Assembly: GCF_964021845.1 (NCBI RefSeq)
Contig: NZ_CAXHZC010000001.1
Span: forward strand, 1,054,001 to 1,118,000
DNA from: Arcticibacterium sp964021845
GTDB lineage: Bacteria > Bacteroidota > Bacteroidia > Cytophagales > Spirosomataceae
Direction: 5' to 3'
DNA length: 64,000 bases
Shown here piece by piece: positions 8,432 through 17,012 of this stretch (the stretch's first letter is position 1; each line of letters opens with the position of its first letter). The position numbers and the translations under genes are program-made. The notes beneath the pieces were generated by a model. It was not told where the DNA came from. It ran no database searches and saw only the letters and a program-made list of their open reading frames with translations.

Positions 8432-10276
8432 ATGAAAGAAAGAATACAGTTTTTGTTTATATATTTTGGATTTTGGGTAGCGTTTTTTCTTACAGCCAGA
8501 CTCATTTTCCTAGGTTATCATATTAATGAAACCAAACTATTAACTTTAGAAACGCTCTTTGGAATCTTCTGGAATGGTATCCGAATGGATATGTCCATGG
8601 CGGGCTATTTTAGTATTTTCCCGTTCTTTTGGGTTGCATTCTCTAATTGGATTAAGAAAAGCATCTTCGAAAGAGGACTTTATGGATATACTCTAATTTT
8701 GGTTTTTGTAGTAACACTGATCATCGTTATTGACCTAGAAGTATATAATGTATGGGATTATAGGCTAGATGCTACGCCTTTACAGTATTTAAGCACGCCT
8801 AATGAGGCCTGGGCTTCGGTAAAATCATCTCCCGTAGTAAGGTTATTCTTAAGCTACATATTATTAATAATAGTAGCTAGCTTCTTTGTCTACAGAATCA
8901 TTGGTAAGAAAATTAACACCTGGAAAAGTATTAAAAAATGGCCTTTTATGCCCATTGCTATTTTTATGGCATTCGCCCTGATTATTCCTATCAGAGGTGG
9001 TTTTGGCATAGCTCCGATGAATCAGAGTACCGTTTATTTTTCTGAAAATAATTTTGCAAATATATCGGCTGTAAACGCCTCTTGGAACTTTCTCAGTTCC
9101 ATTGTCAATAAACGAAACTTGAAAGTAAACCCATACACTTATCTACCTAAAGAAGAGATATCGCAAGCCATGGAGCAGCTATATCCAGCGAATGGGCCTT
9201 TTGAGCAACTCATTAATCCAAAATTAAAGAAGCCAAATGTACTATTAATCATTTGGGAAAGTTTTACCGAAAAAGTGGTGGATGAAGCAAGGGAAGGCCA
9301 AGAAATAACACCTAATTTCAATAGACTAAAAAAAGAAGGTGTCTATTTTTCAAATGTATACGCTTCTGGAGATAGAACAGACAAAGGCATAGTAGCGGTG
9401 TTAAGTGGCTATCCGGCACAGCCAACCAAATCCATTATCAAGGAGCCCAAGAAAACCGCAAGACTACCTATTCTTACAAAAGATTTCCAGAAAGAAGGCT
9501 ATAGAACCGCCTTCTATTATGGTGGAGAAACGGAGTTTGCTAACATGAAAAGCTACCTGTATACCGGTGATTTTGAGAAAATTGTAGATTTAAATGATTT
9601 TCCAGAAGACCTATATGTCACGAAATGGGGTGTACATGATAATGTGATATTTGATAAATACCTTAAAGACCACAGTTACCCTAAAAAGGACCCGTTTTTT
9701 GAAACGCTGCTTACACTAAGCAGTCATGAGCCATTTGATGTTCCTTTAGATTCTGCATTATTTGTAGGTGATGATGAAGAAAGTTTATACCTAAACTCTC
9801 TCTATTATACTGATCAGGAATTTGGACGATTCATAGATTCTGCCAAAACACAATCATGGTGGAATGAAACTGTAGTTATAGTCATAGGCGACCATGGACA
9901 TCGATTGCCAATGACAGCTAAAAAATCTGACAATTTTAGAACACCAATGCTCTGGACGGGTGGTGCCATTTTAAAACCAAAAAATATTGATGAAATCACA
10001 TCCCAAATAGACCTACCTAAACTTCTGTTGGACAATTTAAATCTACCATCAAATTATTATGTCTGGAGTAAAAATGTGCTTTTAAAGCAGAATAAACCTC
10101 AATGGGCCTACTTTAGTTTTTCCGACGGATTTGGATTTATGCAAAAAGAAAAAGAAATCCTATTTGATAATATAGGACGGAAAATCATCTCTAAAGAGGG
10201 TGATATTAATGATAACGATAGGAGAAACGCCAAAGCTATGCAACAAAAAACCTTTCAAGACTATATAGACAAATAG
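8432..10276 (+). CDS. LTA-synthase-like membrane sulfatase-fold protein
   Basis: 614 aa. About five transmembrane helices fill residues 1-185, then a large extracytoplasmic alkaline-phosphatase/sulfatase-fold domain starts at PNVLLIIWESFTEKV (about residue 270). Other visible motifs are DRTDKGIVAVLSGYP, where the Thr is the likely nucleophile region, and VIVIGDHGHRLP, a metal-binding Asp-His pair. Family members transfer phosphoglycerol or phosphoethanolamine to envelope glycans. A Bacteroidota cell has no lipoteichoic acid, so the acceptor is probably a lipid or surface glycan. It is monocistronic, divergent from the rsmE operon. Confidence 0.88.
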   Translation: MKERIQFLFIYFGFWVAFFLTARLIFLGYHINETKLLTLETLFGIFWNGIRMDMSMAGYFSIFPFFWVAFSNWIKKSIFERGLYGYTLILVFVVTLIIVIDLEVYNVWDYRLDATPLQYLSTPNEAWASVKSSPVVRLFLSYILLIIVASFFVYRIIGKKINTWKSIKKWPFMPIAIFMAFALIIPIRGGFGIAPMNQSTVYFSENNFANISAVNASWNFLSSIVNKRNLKVNPYTYLPKEEISQAMEQLYPANGPFEQLINPKLKKPNVLLIIWESFTEKVVDEAREGQEITPNFNRLKKEGVYFSNVYASGDRTDKGIVAVLSGYPAQPTKSIIKEPKKTARLPILTKDFQKEGYRTAFYYGGETEFANMKSYLYTGDFEKIVDLNDFPEDLYVTKWGVHDNVIFDKYLKDHSYPKKDPFFETLLTLSSHEPFDVPLDSALFVGDDEESLYLNSLYYTDQEFGRFIDSAKTQSWWNETVVIVIGDHGHRLPMTAKKSDNFRTPMLWTGGAILKPKNIDEITSQIDLPKLLLDNLNLPSNYYVWSKNVLLKQNKPQWAYFSFSDGFGFMQKEKEILFDNIGRKIISKEGDINDNDRRNAKAMQQKTFQDYIDK

Positions 10277-10378
10277 GTCATTTAGAACATACCTATACTT
10301 TATTGTATTATTTTAATTTTTTAGAATATTAAACTACAAAAAAACAGTTTTGGATATATAATCTATCGACTATTCATA

Positions 10379-10386
10379 TATATTTG
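10379..10386 (+). promoter_or_regulatory. candidate glutamine synthetase -7 box TATATTTG
   Basis: A TAnnTTTG match 47 nt before the ATG at 10434, in a very A/T-rich 157-nt leader. A TTG at 10350-10352 is 26 nt upstream, a little far for the normal spacing. No nitrogen operator was recognised. Confidence 0.4.
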
Positions 10387-10433
10387 TTCTAATATTTTAT
10401 GATTCATATCATTTACAACAATTAATCACAATC

Positions 10434-11456
10434 ATGGCAAAAATTAAATTAGAGTACATTTGGCTAGACGGTTACTTCCCTACTCAAAACTTAAGAAGTA
10501 AAACTAAAGTAGAAGAACACGAAAATTTTAAAGGCACCTTAGAAGAAATAGGAAACTGGTCTTTTGATGGTTCTTCAACGCGTCAAGCTGAAGGTGGCTC
10601 ATCTGACTGTTTATTGGTTCCTGTTGCAATTTATCCAGATCCAGACCGCATTAACGGATATTTGGTAATGACAGAGGTTATGAATGCTGATGGAACACCT
10701 CACGTGTCTAACGGTAGATCAACAATTGATGATGATGATAATGATTTCTGGTTCGGATTTGAGCAAGAGTATTTCATCATGGATACTGCTACTCAGCTTC
10801 CTTTAGGTTTCCCTATTGGAGGATATCCTGCTCCTCAAGGAATGTACTACTGTTCTGTAGGTGGTAAAAACACGCACGGAAGAGATTTAGTAGAAAGACA
10901 TGCTGATCTTTGTATTGAAGCTGGTCTTAACTTTGAAGGTATTAACCAAGAAGTGGCTAGTGGACAATGGGAATTTCAATTGTTTGCAAAAGGTGCTAAA
11001 CTAGCAGGTGACGAACTTTGGATAGCGAGATATCTCCTAGACAGATTAACTGAGCAATATGGCTACTATATTGAGTATCACCCAAAACCATTAGGAAAAG
11101 ATATGGACTGGAATGGTTCAGGTATGCATGCTAACTTCTCTAACACTATCCTAAGAACTTGTGGTGATAAAGATGTTTATGCAGCTATCTGTGAAGCTTT
11201 CAGACCAGTTGTAAAAGAGCATATTGCAGTTTACGGTGAGTTTAACGACCAACGTTTAACTGGACTTCACGAAACTGCAGCCATCACAGATTTCTCTTGG
11301 GGAATTTCTGATAGAGGAGCATCTATTCGTATCCCTCTAATTGCAGTTGAAAAAGGATGGAAAGGTTGGTTAGAAGATAGAAGACCTGCTTCTAACGGAG
11401 ATCCTTACAAGATTGCTGGTAGAATTATCAAAACGGTAAAAAGTGCTAAGGTTTAA
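10434..11456 (+). CDS. glutamine synthetase, type II (eukaryote-like)
   Basis: 340 aa, the short GSII size rather than the ~470 aa of GSI or ~700 aa of GSIII. Visible motifs are the beta-grasp region with WSFDGSSTRQAEGGSSDC (Asp and Glu at the active site), FGFEQEYF (metal-binding Glu), INQEVASGQWEFQ, GSGMHANFS and ASIRIPL. It makes glutamine from glutamate, ammonia and ATP in the cytosol and is a main entry point of nitrogen. It has a long A/T-rich leader and its own terminator, so it is monocistronic. Codons look even and adapted for high expression. Confidence 0.95.
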   Translation: MAKIKLEYIWLDGYFPTQNLRSKTKVEEHENFKGTLEEIGNWSFDGSSTRQAEGGSSDCLLVPVAIYPDPDRINGYLVMTEVMNADGTPHVSNGRSTIDDDDNDFWFGFEQEYFIMDTATQLPLGFPIGGYPAPQGMYYCSVGGKNTHGRDLVERHADLCIEAGLNFEGINQEVASGQWEFQLFAKGAKLAGDELWIARYLLDRLTEQYGYYIEYHPKPLGKDMDWNGSGMHANFSNTILRTCGDKDVYAAICEAFRPVVKEHIAVYGEFNDQRLTGLHETAAITDFSWGISDRGASIRIPLIAVEKGWKGWLEDRRPASNGDPYKIAGRIIKTVKSAKV

Positions 11457-11477
11457 TTAGCTCAAACAGATATACAA

Positions 11478-11504
11478 AACCTCTCAGACTAGTTCTGAGA
11501 GGTT
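11478..11504 (+). terminator. rho-independent terminator of glutamine synthetase
   Basis: A 10-bp perfect stem (AACCTCTCAG / CTGAGAGGTT) with a 7-nt loop, followed by a run of T. It lies 21 nt after the stop. Confidence 0.92.
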
Positions 11505-11545
11505 TTTTTGTTTGTAGGAAACCAAAAGCGTAAAAATTAACTTCT

Positions 11546-11553
11546 TACCTTTG
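11546..11553 (+). promoter_or_regulatory. candidate mtaB -7 box TACCTTTG
   Basis: An exact TAnnTTTG match that ends on the G of a possible GTG start at 11553. If it is the promoter, transcription begins a few bases before the ATG at 11562, so that ATG is the start and the mRNA is nearly leaderless. Confidence 0.5.
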
Positions 11554-11561
11554 TGAAAGAA

Positions 11562-12905
11562 ATGAAGAAAGTAGCATTTTATACATTAGGCTGTAAGTTA
11601 AATTACTCTGAGACCTCTACTATCGGTAGAATGTTTGAGGATAAAGGCTACGCCAAAGTTGACTTCTCAGAGAAGCCAGATATATTTATTATCAATACTT
11701 GTTCTGTTACAGACAATGCCGATAAGAAATGTAGGAAAATAGTGCGTGAGGCTAACGCCATTAACCCTGATGGTTATGTCGCGATAATTGGATGCTATGC
11801 ACAACTGAAACCAATAGAGATTTCTGAAATACCTGGTGTAGATGCTGTTTTGGGTGCTGCCGAGAAATTTAGGCTGCTAGATCTTCTTGGAGATTTTGTA
11901 AAGGAACCTTCCGATTCAAATGCAATAGCCGCTGGCAAAGTTTTCGCCTCCGAAATTGATGAGCACGACCTAGATTACCATACCTCCTATTCTTTAAATG
12001 ACCGTACCCGTACTTTTTTAAAAGTGCAAGACGGTTGTGACTACCCTTGCACCTACTGTACCATACCACTAGCACGAGGAAAGAGCCGTTCTGACACCGT
12101 AGCTAACATAGTAAAGGCAGCTGAGGAGATTGCCGCTAATGAAGTCAAGGAGATTGTTTTAACCGGCGTGAATATTGGTGACTTTGGTCTAAGAAATGGC
12201 CTTAGAGAAGAGACCTTTTTAGATTTAATAAAAGCCTTGGATAATGTAGAAGGCATTGAACGTTTCCGTATATCTAGTATTGAGCCAAACCTACTTAGTA
12301 ACGAGGCCATAGAATTTGTAGCCAAATCTAAACGATTTGTCCCTCATTTTCACATTCCGCTTCAATCTGGTAGCCCTGAAGTTTTAAGGCTCATGAAACG
12401 ACGCTATAAGAAAGAGCTATACATAGACCGAGTTAAAGAAATAAAGTCTCTAATGCCAGACTGCTGTATTGGTGTGGATGTGATAGTAGGTCATCCTGGT
12501 GAAACAGAAGAAAAGTTCTTAGAAACATATAATTATTTAAACGAGTTAGACGTGAGTTACTTGCACGTTTTCTCTTACTCGGAAAGGGCAAATACGGAGG
12601 CCGTTGATATTCACCCTAAGGTAAGCAAGAAGGATAAGTCAAAACGCTCTAAAATGCTCCATATACTTTCAGAGAAGAAGAAAAGAGCTTTTTATGAAAG
12701 TCAAATAGGCAAGCCTAAGTCTGTTCTATTTGAAGATGACGTTGAAGAAGGTCAAATGCACGGCTGGACAGAGAACTATGTAAGAGTTACGGCCAAATAT
12801 GACCCAATGCTAATTAATGAAACCAAAGAAGTTACCTTAACTGGTTTTAGTGATAAAGGCTATGTAGAAGTATCTGAGAATGAATTGGTTTTTGAGAAGC
12901 ATTAA
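11562..12905 (+). CDS. mtaB: tRNA t6A37 methylthiotransferase MtaB
   Basis: 447 aa from the ATG at 11562; an in-frame GTG at 11553 overlaps the predicted -7 box and is less likely. The N-terminal MTTase domain has GCKLNYSE, TCSVTDNADKKCRK and GCYAQLKP, three Cys for the auxiliary 4Fe-4S cluster. The radical-SAM domain has CDYPCTYCTIP (CX3CX2C), and a TRAM-like C-terminus follows. The enzyme adds a methylthio group to t6A37 of tRNAs reading ANN codons. All cluster cysteines are present. Confidence 0.95.
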   Translation: MKKVAFYTLGCKLNYSETSTIGRMFEDKGYAKVDFSEKPDIFIINTCSVTDNADKKCRKIVREANAINPDGYVAIIGCYAQLKPIEISEIPGVDAVLGAAEKFRLLDLLGDFVKEPSDSNAIAAGKVFASEIDEHDLDYHTSYSLNDRTRTFLKVQDGCDYPCTYCTIPLARGKSRSDTVANIVKAAEEIAANEVKEIVLTGVNIGDFGLRNGLREETFLDLIKALDNVEGIERFRISSIEPNLLSNEAIEFVAKSKRFVPHFHIPLQSGSPEVLRLMKRRYKKELYIDRVKEIKSLMPDCCIGVDVIVGHPGETEEKFLETYNYLNELDVSYLHVFSYSERANTEAVDIHPKVSKKDKSKRSKMLHILSEKKKRAFYESQIGKPKSVLFEDDVEEGQMHGWTENYVRVTAKYDPMLINETKEVTLTGFSDKGYVEVSENELVFEKH

Positions 12906-12933
12906 TTGCCTCACATAATCCTTATCTATTCTT

Positions 12934-14184
12934 TTAATCTATTCTATCTGAATAAGTTACAAAAACTAAAGACTTGCCGTCAGTACTCCAAGCATATTTT
13001 TCAAAACTTCCTTTCCCGCCAAAAATATATGCTACTGTTTTAGGGGCACCTCCATCTGTGGGCATTACTTTAATAGATGCTTTTTGATAAGACCCTAATT
13101 TACTTGGATTTGACATGTTTGACATGGCTAAGTAAGCTAAGTATTTACCATCCGGAGACAAATACGGATTCCAAGCATGCTCTAAGTCGTGGGTCATTTG
13201 CATTTCTTCATCTCCTTTTTTCCGCCAAATTTGATTGGTGCTGTTTGTCCCCCTACTATAATATGTATAAACGCCATCTGATTGTTTCATATCAGCTGGT
13301 GTAGCTGTTCTTATTTCATTAATCTTTCCTCCATCCACAGGAATATTGAATGATTTACCACCTTTCTGGAAAATCACATGGTTATTTCCAGCAAATGCTG
13401 CGGATGTAACATATTCATTCGTTTCAAGAAGAACCTTACGCTCACCCGTAGTCACATTCAGCCTCTCCACCCTACTACCATAGCTTACGCCATCATGAGA
13501 AATTGTTTTAATCAGTCTGTTTGGATGCCAGTCTGGCTCTATTGGTGTTGAGATTCTTACATTCCAAACTTTAACTTCTTGAATATCATCTGGGTCATGA
13601 GCTAAAGAATAGAGCCCCAAAAGGAGTTCTTTGTTTAATTCTGGAAAATAAGCCGAGCCTACTTCTTCTAAAGGTTCACCAGGATGTGCCATACGCATGG
13701 TCAAATAATCGCCCTTTCTCTCAAACTGAATAATGCTCTCTCCAAAATACTGCTTCGGAAAAAAGACTTCTTCTTCTGGGTCTCTCATATAGGCTCCACG
13801 CATAAGTCGCCATTGCATCACTACTAATCCATCACCATGAATACAAGTATTTACACTTTTAGCATCATGGTCTGTATTTTCTCTCAGCATCCAACCCGTT
13901 TTTCGGTGATCATTTCCATCTTCATTTCCTACCAATTCAAAATTGGCGGTAGCTATAAAATCTCCTTCTACCTCTTTAAAAAGAAAATGAAATTCGTCAT
14001 GGTTAAACCAGATATTACTTCCGCCTCCTTTTAAAGTATATACTTGTGAAGCTGCATCATAGGAAGAAGAGCCTTTCATTTTCGGCTGTCCTACATCCGT
14101 TGCTGTTTCAAACTGACCAGTTTGAGCAATTGAAACTATTGGAAAAAGAAGCGTTAAAGCTATTTGATAGATTTTTATATTCAT
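12934..14184 (-). CDS. secreted TolB-like protein with PD40 repeats
   Basis: 416 aa with a signal peptide (IYQIALTLLFPIVSIAQ). Residues ~25-205 resemble a DUF1349-like concanavalin sandwich (YTLKGGGSNIWFNHDEFHFL, then GWMLRENTDHDAKSVN). The second half carries WD40-like PD40 beta-propeller blades, for example HAWNPYLSPDGKYLAYL and YAWSTDGKSLVFV. Such proteins are exported and probably bind or sense glycans; no catalytic motif was seen. It is monocistronic, with 614 nt of non-coding DNA upstream. Confidence 0.8.
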   Translation of the reverse strand: MNIKIYQIALTLLFPIVSIAQTGQFETATDVGQPKMKGSSSYDAASQVYTLKGGGSNIWFNHDEFHFLFKEVEGDFIATANFELVGNEDGNDHRKTGWMLRENTDHDAKSVNTCIHGDGLVVMQWRLMRGAYMRDPEEEVFFPKQYFGESIIQFERKGDYLTMRMAHPGEPLEEVGSAYFPELNKELLLGLYSLAHDPDDIQEVKVWNVRISTPIEPDWHPNRLIKTISHDGVSYGSRVERLNVTTGERKVLLETNEYVTSAAFAGNNHVIFQKGGKSFNIPVDGGKINEIRTATPADMKQSDGVYTYYSRGTNSTNQIWRKKGDEEMQMTHDLEHAWNPYLSPDGKYLAYLAMSNMSNPSKLGSYQKASIKVMPTDGGAPKTVAYIFGGKGSFEKYAWSTDGKSLVFVTYSDRID

Positions 14185-14798
14185 TCTAGGGTTTATTTAT
14201 GAATATCAAGCTAAGCCTTTTAAATGAGACTACAATTTATAGATAGACCAAGCCTTAAAAAGAGCCTCTTAAGTCTAAAGAATATATTCTTTAAAAGAAT
14301 AAAATTGGAAAGTAAGCCAATGAAACAAAAAAGTACTTAGGAAACGAGCAAATTCTCAATAGCCATTTAATAAGAAACTACTCACCAAGGGCGAGTAGTT
14401 TGCTTTCGGAGTACAACAAAACCACAATAAATTGTGTTTTTGACACACTATCCTCATTTACCTAATTTTATTTTATACAATTTACATTAACCAGTATTTT
14501 ATATCGTGTGACTCTTTTGTTAAATAATATTACAAATATAAGTACAGCATGGGCTTACTTAAAAAAAACGACTTACTTATGCTACTAAAGAGTAAATTAT
14601 CATCATTTATTAATACTTTACTACCTAATAATTAAATTAATTCAAAATCACATAAAAAGATTTATATTTGGTTTTTAGGCAAAAATACAGAATTTAGGTA
14701 AACATGAACAGGTTATTTTCCAAACGATACCGCTTAAAAAAGAACAAAAAAAAACCTCACCAAAATGGTGAGGTTTCAAATCTTATTAAATCTAATGC
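14185..14798. other. 614-nt intergenic region with hairpins and one very small ORF
   Basis: Very A/T-rich. A hairpin at 14375-14401 (AAACTACTC / GAGTAGTTT, 9-nt loop) lacks a clear T-run. A TATATTTG box on the minus strand at 14533-14540 could be a distant promoter for the TolB-like gene, about 350 nt away. A second TATATTTG at 14663-14670 on the plus strand precedes a 32-codon Lys/Arg-rich ORF (14704-14802) that overlaps the ferredoxin terminator and stop codon. I do not call that ORF a gene with confidence. Confidence 0.5.
14752..14776 (-). terminator. rho-independent terminator of the ferredoxin gene
   Basis: A 10-bp stem (AAACCTCACC / GGTGAGGTTT) with a 5-nt loop. On the minus strand it is followed by at least 8 T. 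It lies 22 nt past the ferredoxin stop. Confidence 0.88.
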
Positions 14799-15149
14799 TT
14801 AAACTTCTGCATGTAACCACGCTTTCTTAGCATATAGTGTTTCTTCATCTTCTACTCTATCTGGATCTGGCACACAGCAATCCACTGGGCATACCGCAGC
14901 ACACTGAGGTTCCTCATGGAATCCCATACACTCAGTACACTTATCTGAAACTATATAGTAAAATTCGTCTGAAACTGGCTCTTGATCATCTTTGGCATCT
15001 ATTACGGTGCCATCACCAAAATCTACTTCTTCCAAAGCAGTTCCACCAGCCCAAGTCCATTCTATTCCTCCTTCATAAATTGCAGTATTAGGGCATTCAG
15101 GCTCGCAAGCTCCACAGTTTATGCATTCGTCTGTTATAATAATTGCCAT
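14799..15149 (-). CDS. 2[4Fe-4S] ferredoxin, Allochromatium (Alvin) type
   Basis: 116 aa. The first cluster motif is CINCGACEPECP (Cys9, 12, 15, 19). The second is CTECMGFHEEPQCAAVCP, in which eight residues separate the second and third Cys; this insertion marks the low-potential AlvFd type. The tract between the clusters is longer than usual and acidic. It is a small soluble electron carrier. It is divergent from an acyl-CoA reductase, a pairing I recall as recurrent in Bacteroidota; the redox partner is not known. It has its own promoter and terminator. Confidence 0.93.
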   Translation of the reverse strand: MAIIITDECINCGACEPECPNTAIYEGGIEWTWAGGTALEEVDFGDGTVIDAKDDQEPVSDEFYYIVSDKCTECMGFHEEPQCAAVCPVDCCVPDPDRVEDEETLYAKKAWLHAEV

Positions 15150-15179
15150 AGCAGTTCTGTTGTTATTTCAAATAAAGAA

Positions 15180-15187
15180 CAAATATA
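15180..15187 (-). promoter_or_regulatory. candidate ferredoxin -7 box TATATTTG (minus strand)
   Basis: An exact TAnnTTTG match on the minus strand, 30 nt before the ferredoxin ATG. Confidence 0.5.
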
Positions 15188-15257
15188 AGACTACAAAGTT
15201 TCAAGAGCTTAGTAATTTTACAGCGATTATAAAAAAAGGCATTACTGCATATAAAAA

Positions 15258-16259
15258 ATGACATTAGAGAATAGAATAGTACTATTTTCCAAATTGGGTG
15301 AATTCCTAAACGCGGAGAGTTCTAAAGAAGATTTAAAATATTGGGCGTCTCTCTGCAAGGGCGAGAACGGATGGTTTACGGAAGACAACGTCCTGCTTGC
15401 ATTGAAAAACATTGGTCAGGAATTTTTACAAAAGGAAGCTTTAGTAGCCTTTTGTAAACCCATTAAAAATGAAAAACAAAATCCTAAAAAAATTGGAGTC
15501 ATAGCCGCAGGAAATATCCCATTGGTAGGCTTTCATGATTTGCTCTGCATTCTACTTACTGGGAACATTGCTTTGGTAAAGTTAAGTAGTTCTGATAGTG
15601 TTCTAATGCAGAAAATCATTTCAAAACTAATTGAGATTGACCCTGAAATTAGTTCACAAATAGAAATAGCCGACAGGCTGAATGCTGCGGATGCATTTAT
15701 TGCTACCGGAAGTGATAATTCATCACGATATTTTGAATACTATTTTGGCAAGAAACCAAACATAATCAGAAAAAACAGGAGCTCTGTAGCTGTTTTGACT
15801 GGAACAGAAACCCGCGAAGAACTTCGTAATTTAGGTTATGACATTTTTCAGTTTTTTGGCTTAGGCTGCAGAAACGTCTCTAAATTATTTGTGCCGAAAG
15901 GCTATAAATTCGACACTTTTTTTGAATCTATTGAATATTGGAACACCATACATATTCATCATAAATACAGTAATAATTATGATTATAATAAATCTATTTA
16001 CTTAGTAAACAGAAATCATCATTACGATAATGGTTTTCTTTTGGTAACCCAAAGCGAGAATATGGTTAGTCCAATAAGTGTGGTTTTTTACGAGGAATAT
16101 GAGGATGAGAATGCTTTAGAAGCAAAGTTACACGCTCATCAAGAGAAAATTCAGTGCATTGTCGGCAAAAACTATACTCCATTTGGGAAAAGTCAATCTC
16201 CGGTTTTGGATGAATTTGCCGACAATGTTAACACCATCGATTTTTTAAATAATCTTTAA
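15258..16259 (+). CDS. acyl-CoA reductase (LuxC-like, aldehyde dehydrogenase fold)
   Basis: 333 aa, cytosolic. The sequence has the LuxC-type pattern of a compact ALDH-fold reductase: GVIAAGNIPLVGFHDLLCILLTGN (cofactor binding), FIATGSDNSSRYFEYYF, KNRSSVAVLTG, and FFGLGCRNVSK, whose Cys is the likely acyl-accepting nucleophile. It would reduce an acyl-CoA to an aldehyde, but the physiological substrate in Bacteroidota is not established. It is divergent from the ferredoxin and overlaps the convergent pyrophosphatase gene by 4 nt. Confidence 0.85.
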   Translation: MTLENRIVLFSKLGEFLNAESSKEDLKYWASLCKGENGWFTEDNVLLALKNIGQEFLQKEALVAFCKPIKNEKQNPKKIGVIAAGNIPLVGFHDLLCILLTGNIALVKLSSSDSVLMQKIISKLIEIDPEISSQIEIADRLNAADAFIATGSDNSSRYFEYYFGKKPNIIRKNRSSVAVLTGTETREELRNLGYDIFQFFGLGCRNVSKLFVPKGYKFDTFFESIEYWNTIHIHHKYSNNYDYNKSIYLVNRNHHYDNGFLLVTQSENMVSPISVVFYEEYEDENALEAKLHAHQEKIQCIVGKNYTPFGKSQSPVLDEFADNVNTIDFLNNL

Positions 16260-16882
16260 ATCGGATTGAAAATTATATCTCTATAGTCTTTCATAGCTAA
16301 TTTAATAACCTCTTTGGCCTCGTCTACACCATAATCGTGAGCTATTTCACAGTGTTTAGGCTCGTCAGGGAGGTTTTTATATGTTAAAAAGTAATGCTTA
16401 AGACGCTCTACTACATCTTTTGGCATATCTTGTAAATCTTGATATTCTCCATAAATATGGTCCCCTACTAATACAGCAATAATCTTATCATCAGCCTCTC
16501 CTTTATCTACTAAACAAAGGCCACCAATAGGTCTTGCCTGAAGTAAAATATCGCCATGAGGAATATGGTGAGAAGAAAGTACACAAATGTCAAGCGGGTC
16601 GCCGTCTCCTTCTTTAACATTCTCAGCTCCATTCTTTCTTGCAAAATCAGCCACTCTATCGCCACAATAAGTTCTAGGTATAAAACCATACAAAGAAGGT
16701 ACAATGTTAGAGTACTTTTGCGGTCTGTCAATAGACAAGTAACCGGTTTCTTTGTCTATCTCATACTTGATAGTATCAGACGGTACAATCTCAATAAATG
16801 TGGTAACAATATTAGGAGCATCTTCGCCTATGGAAATTCCATGCCAAGGATGGGCTTTATATACAGGTTTCATTTTTTTCAT
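16256..16882 (-). CDS. ppa: inorganic pyrophosphatase (family I)
   Basis: 208 aa from the ATG at 16882. A longer frame to 16921 exists, but a TATCTTTG promoter box at 16896-16903 lies inside it, so the shorter start is preferred. Motifs: HPWHGI, YEIDKETGYLSIDRP, PRTYCGD, and the family signature DGDPLDICVL (Asp ligands of Mg2+). It hydrolyses PPi to two phosphates and drives biosynthesis forward. Its 3' end overlaps the convergent acyl-CoA reductase by 4 nt. Confidence 0.95.
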   Translation of the reverse strand: MKKMKPVYKAHPWHGISIGEDAPNIVTTFIEIVPSDTIKYEIDKETGYLSIDRPQKYSNIVPSLYGFIPRTYCGDRVADFARKNGAENVKEGDGDPLDICVLSSHHIPHGDILLQARPIGGLCLVDKGEADDKIIAVLVGDHIYGEYQDLQDMPKDVVERLKHYFLTYKNLPDEPKHCEIAHDYGVDEAKEVIKLAMKDYRDIIFNPI

Positions 16883-16895
16883 GATGTTATGGCTG

Positions 16896-16903
16896 CAAAG
16901 ATA
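16896..16903 (-). promoter_or_regulatory. candidate ppa -7 box TATCTTTG (minus strand)
   Basis: An exact TAnnTTTG match on the minus strand, 13 nt before the ATG at 16882. It decides the start site of ppa. Confidence 0.55.
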
Positions 16904-17012
16904 ATTAAATACCTTAGTCAAATCTCAAAATTTGGGAATTAGCAATTGAGATTCTCCTTCATGAAAACTATAACACCCTAGCATTCAAATGGCTAAGCAA
17001 AGGCTTTTTTTA

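Noticed and set aside
16883..16921. Longer N-terminus for pyrophosphatase
   Set aside because: A TATCTTTG promoter box lies inside it and the family starts near MKKMKPVYKAHPW.
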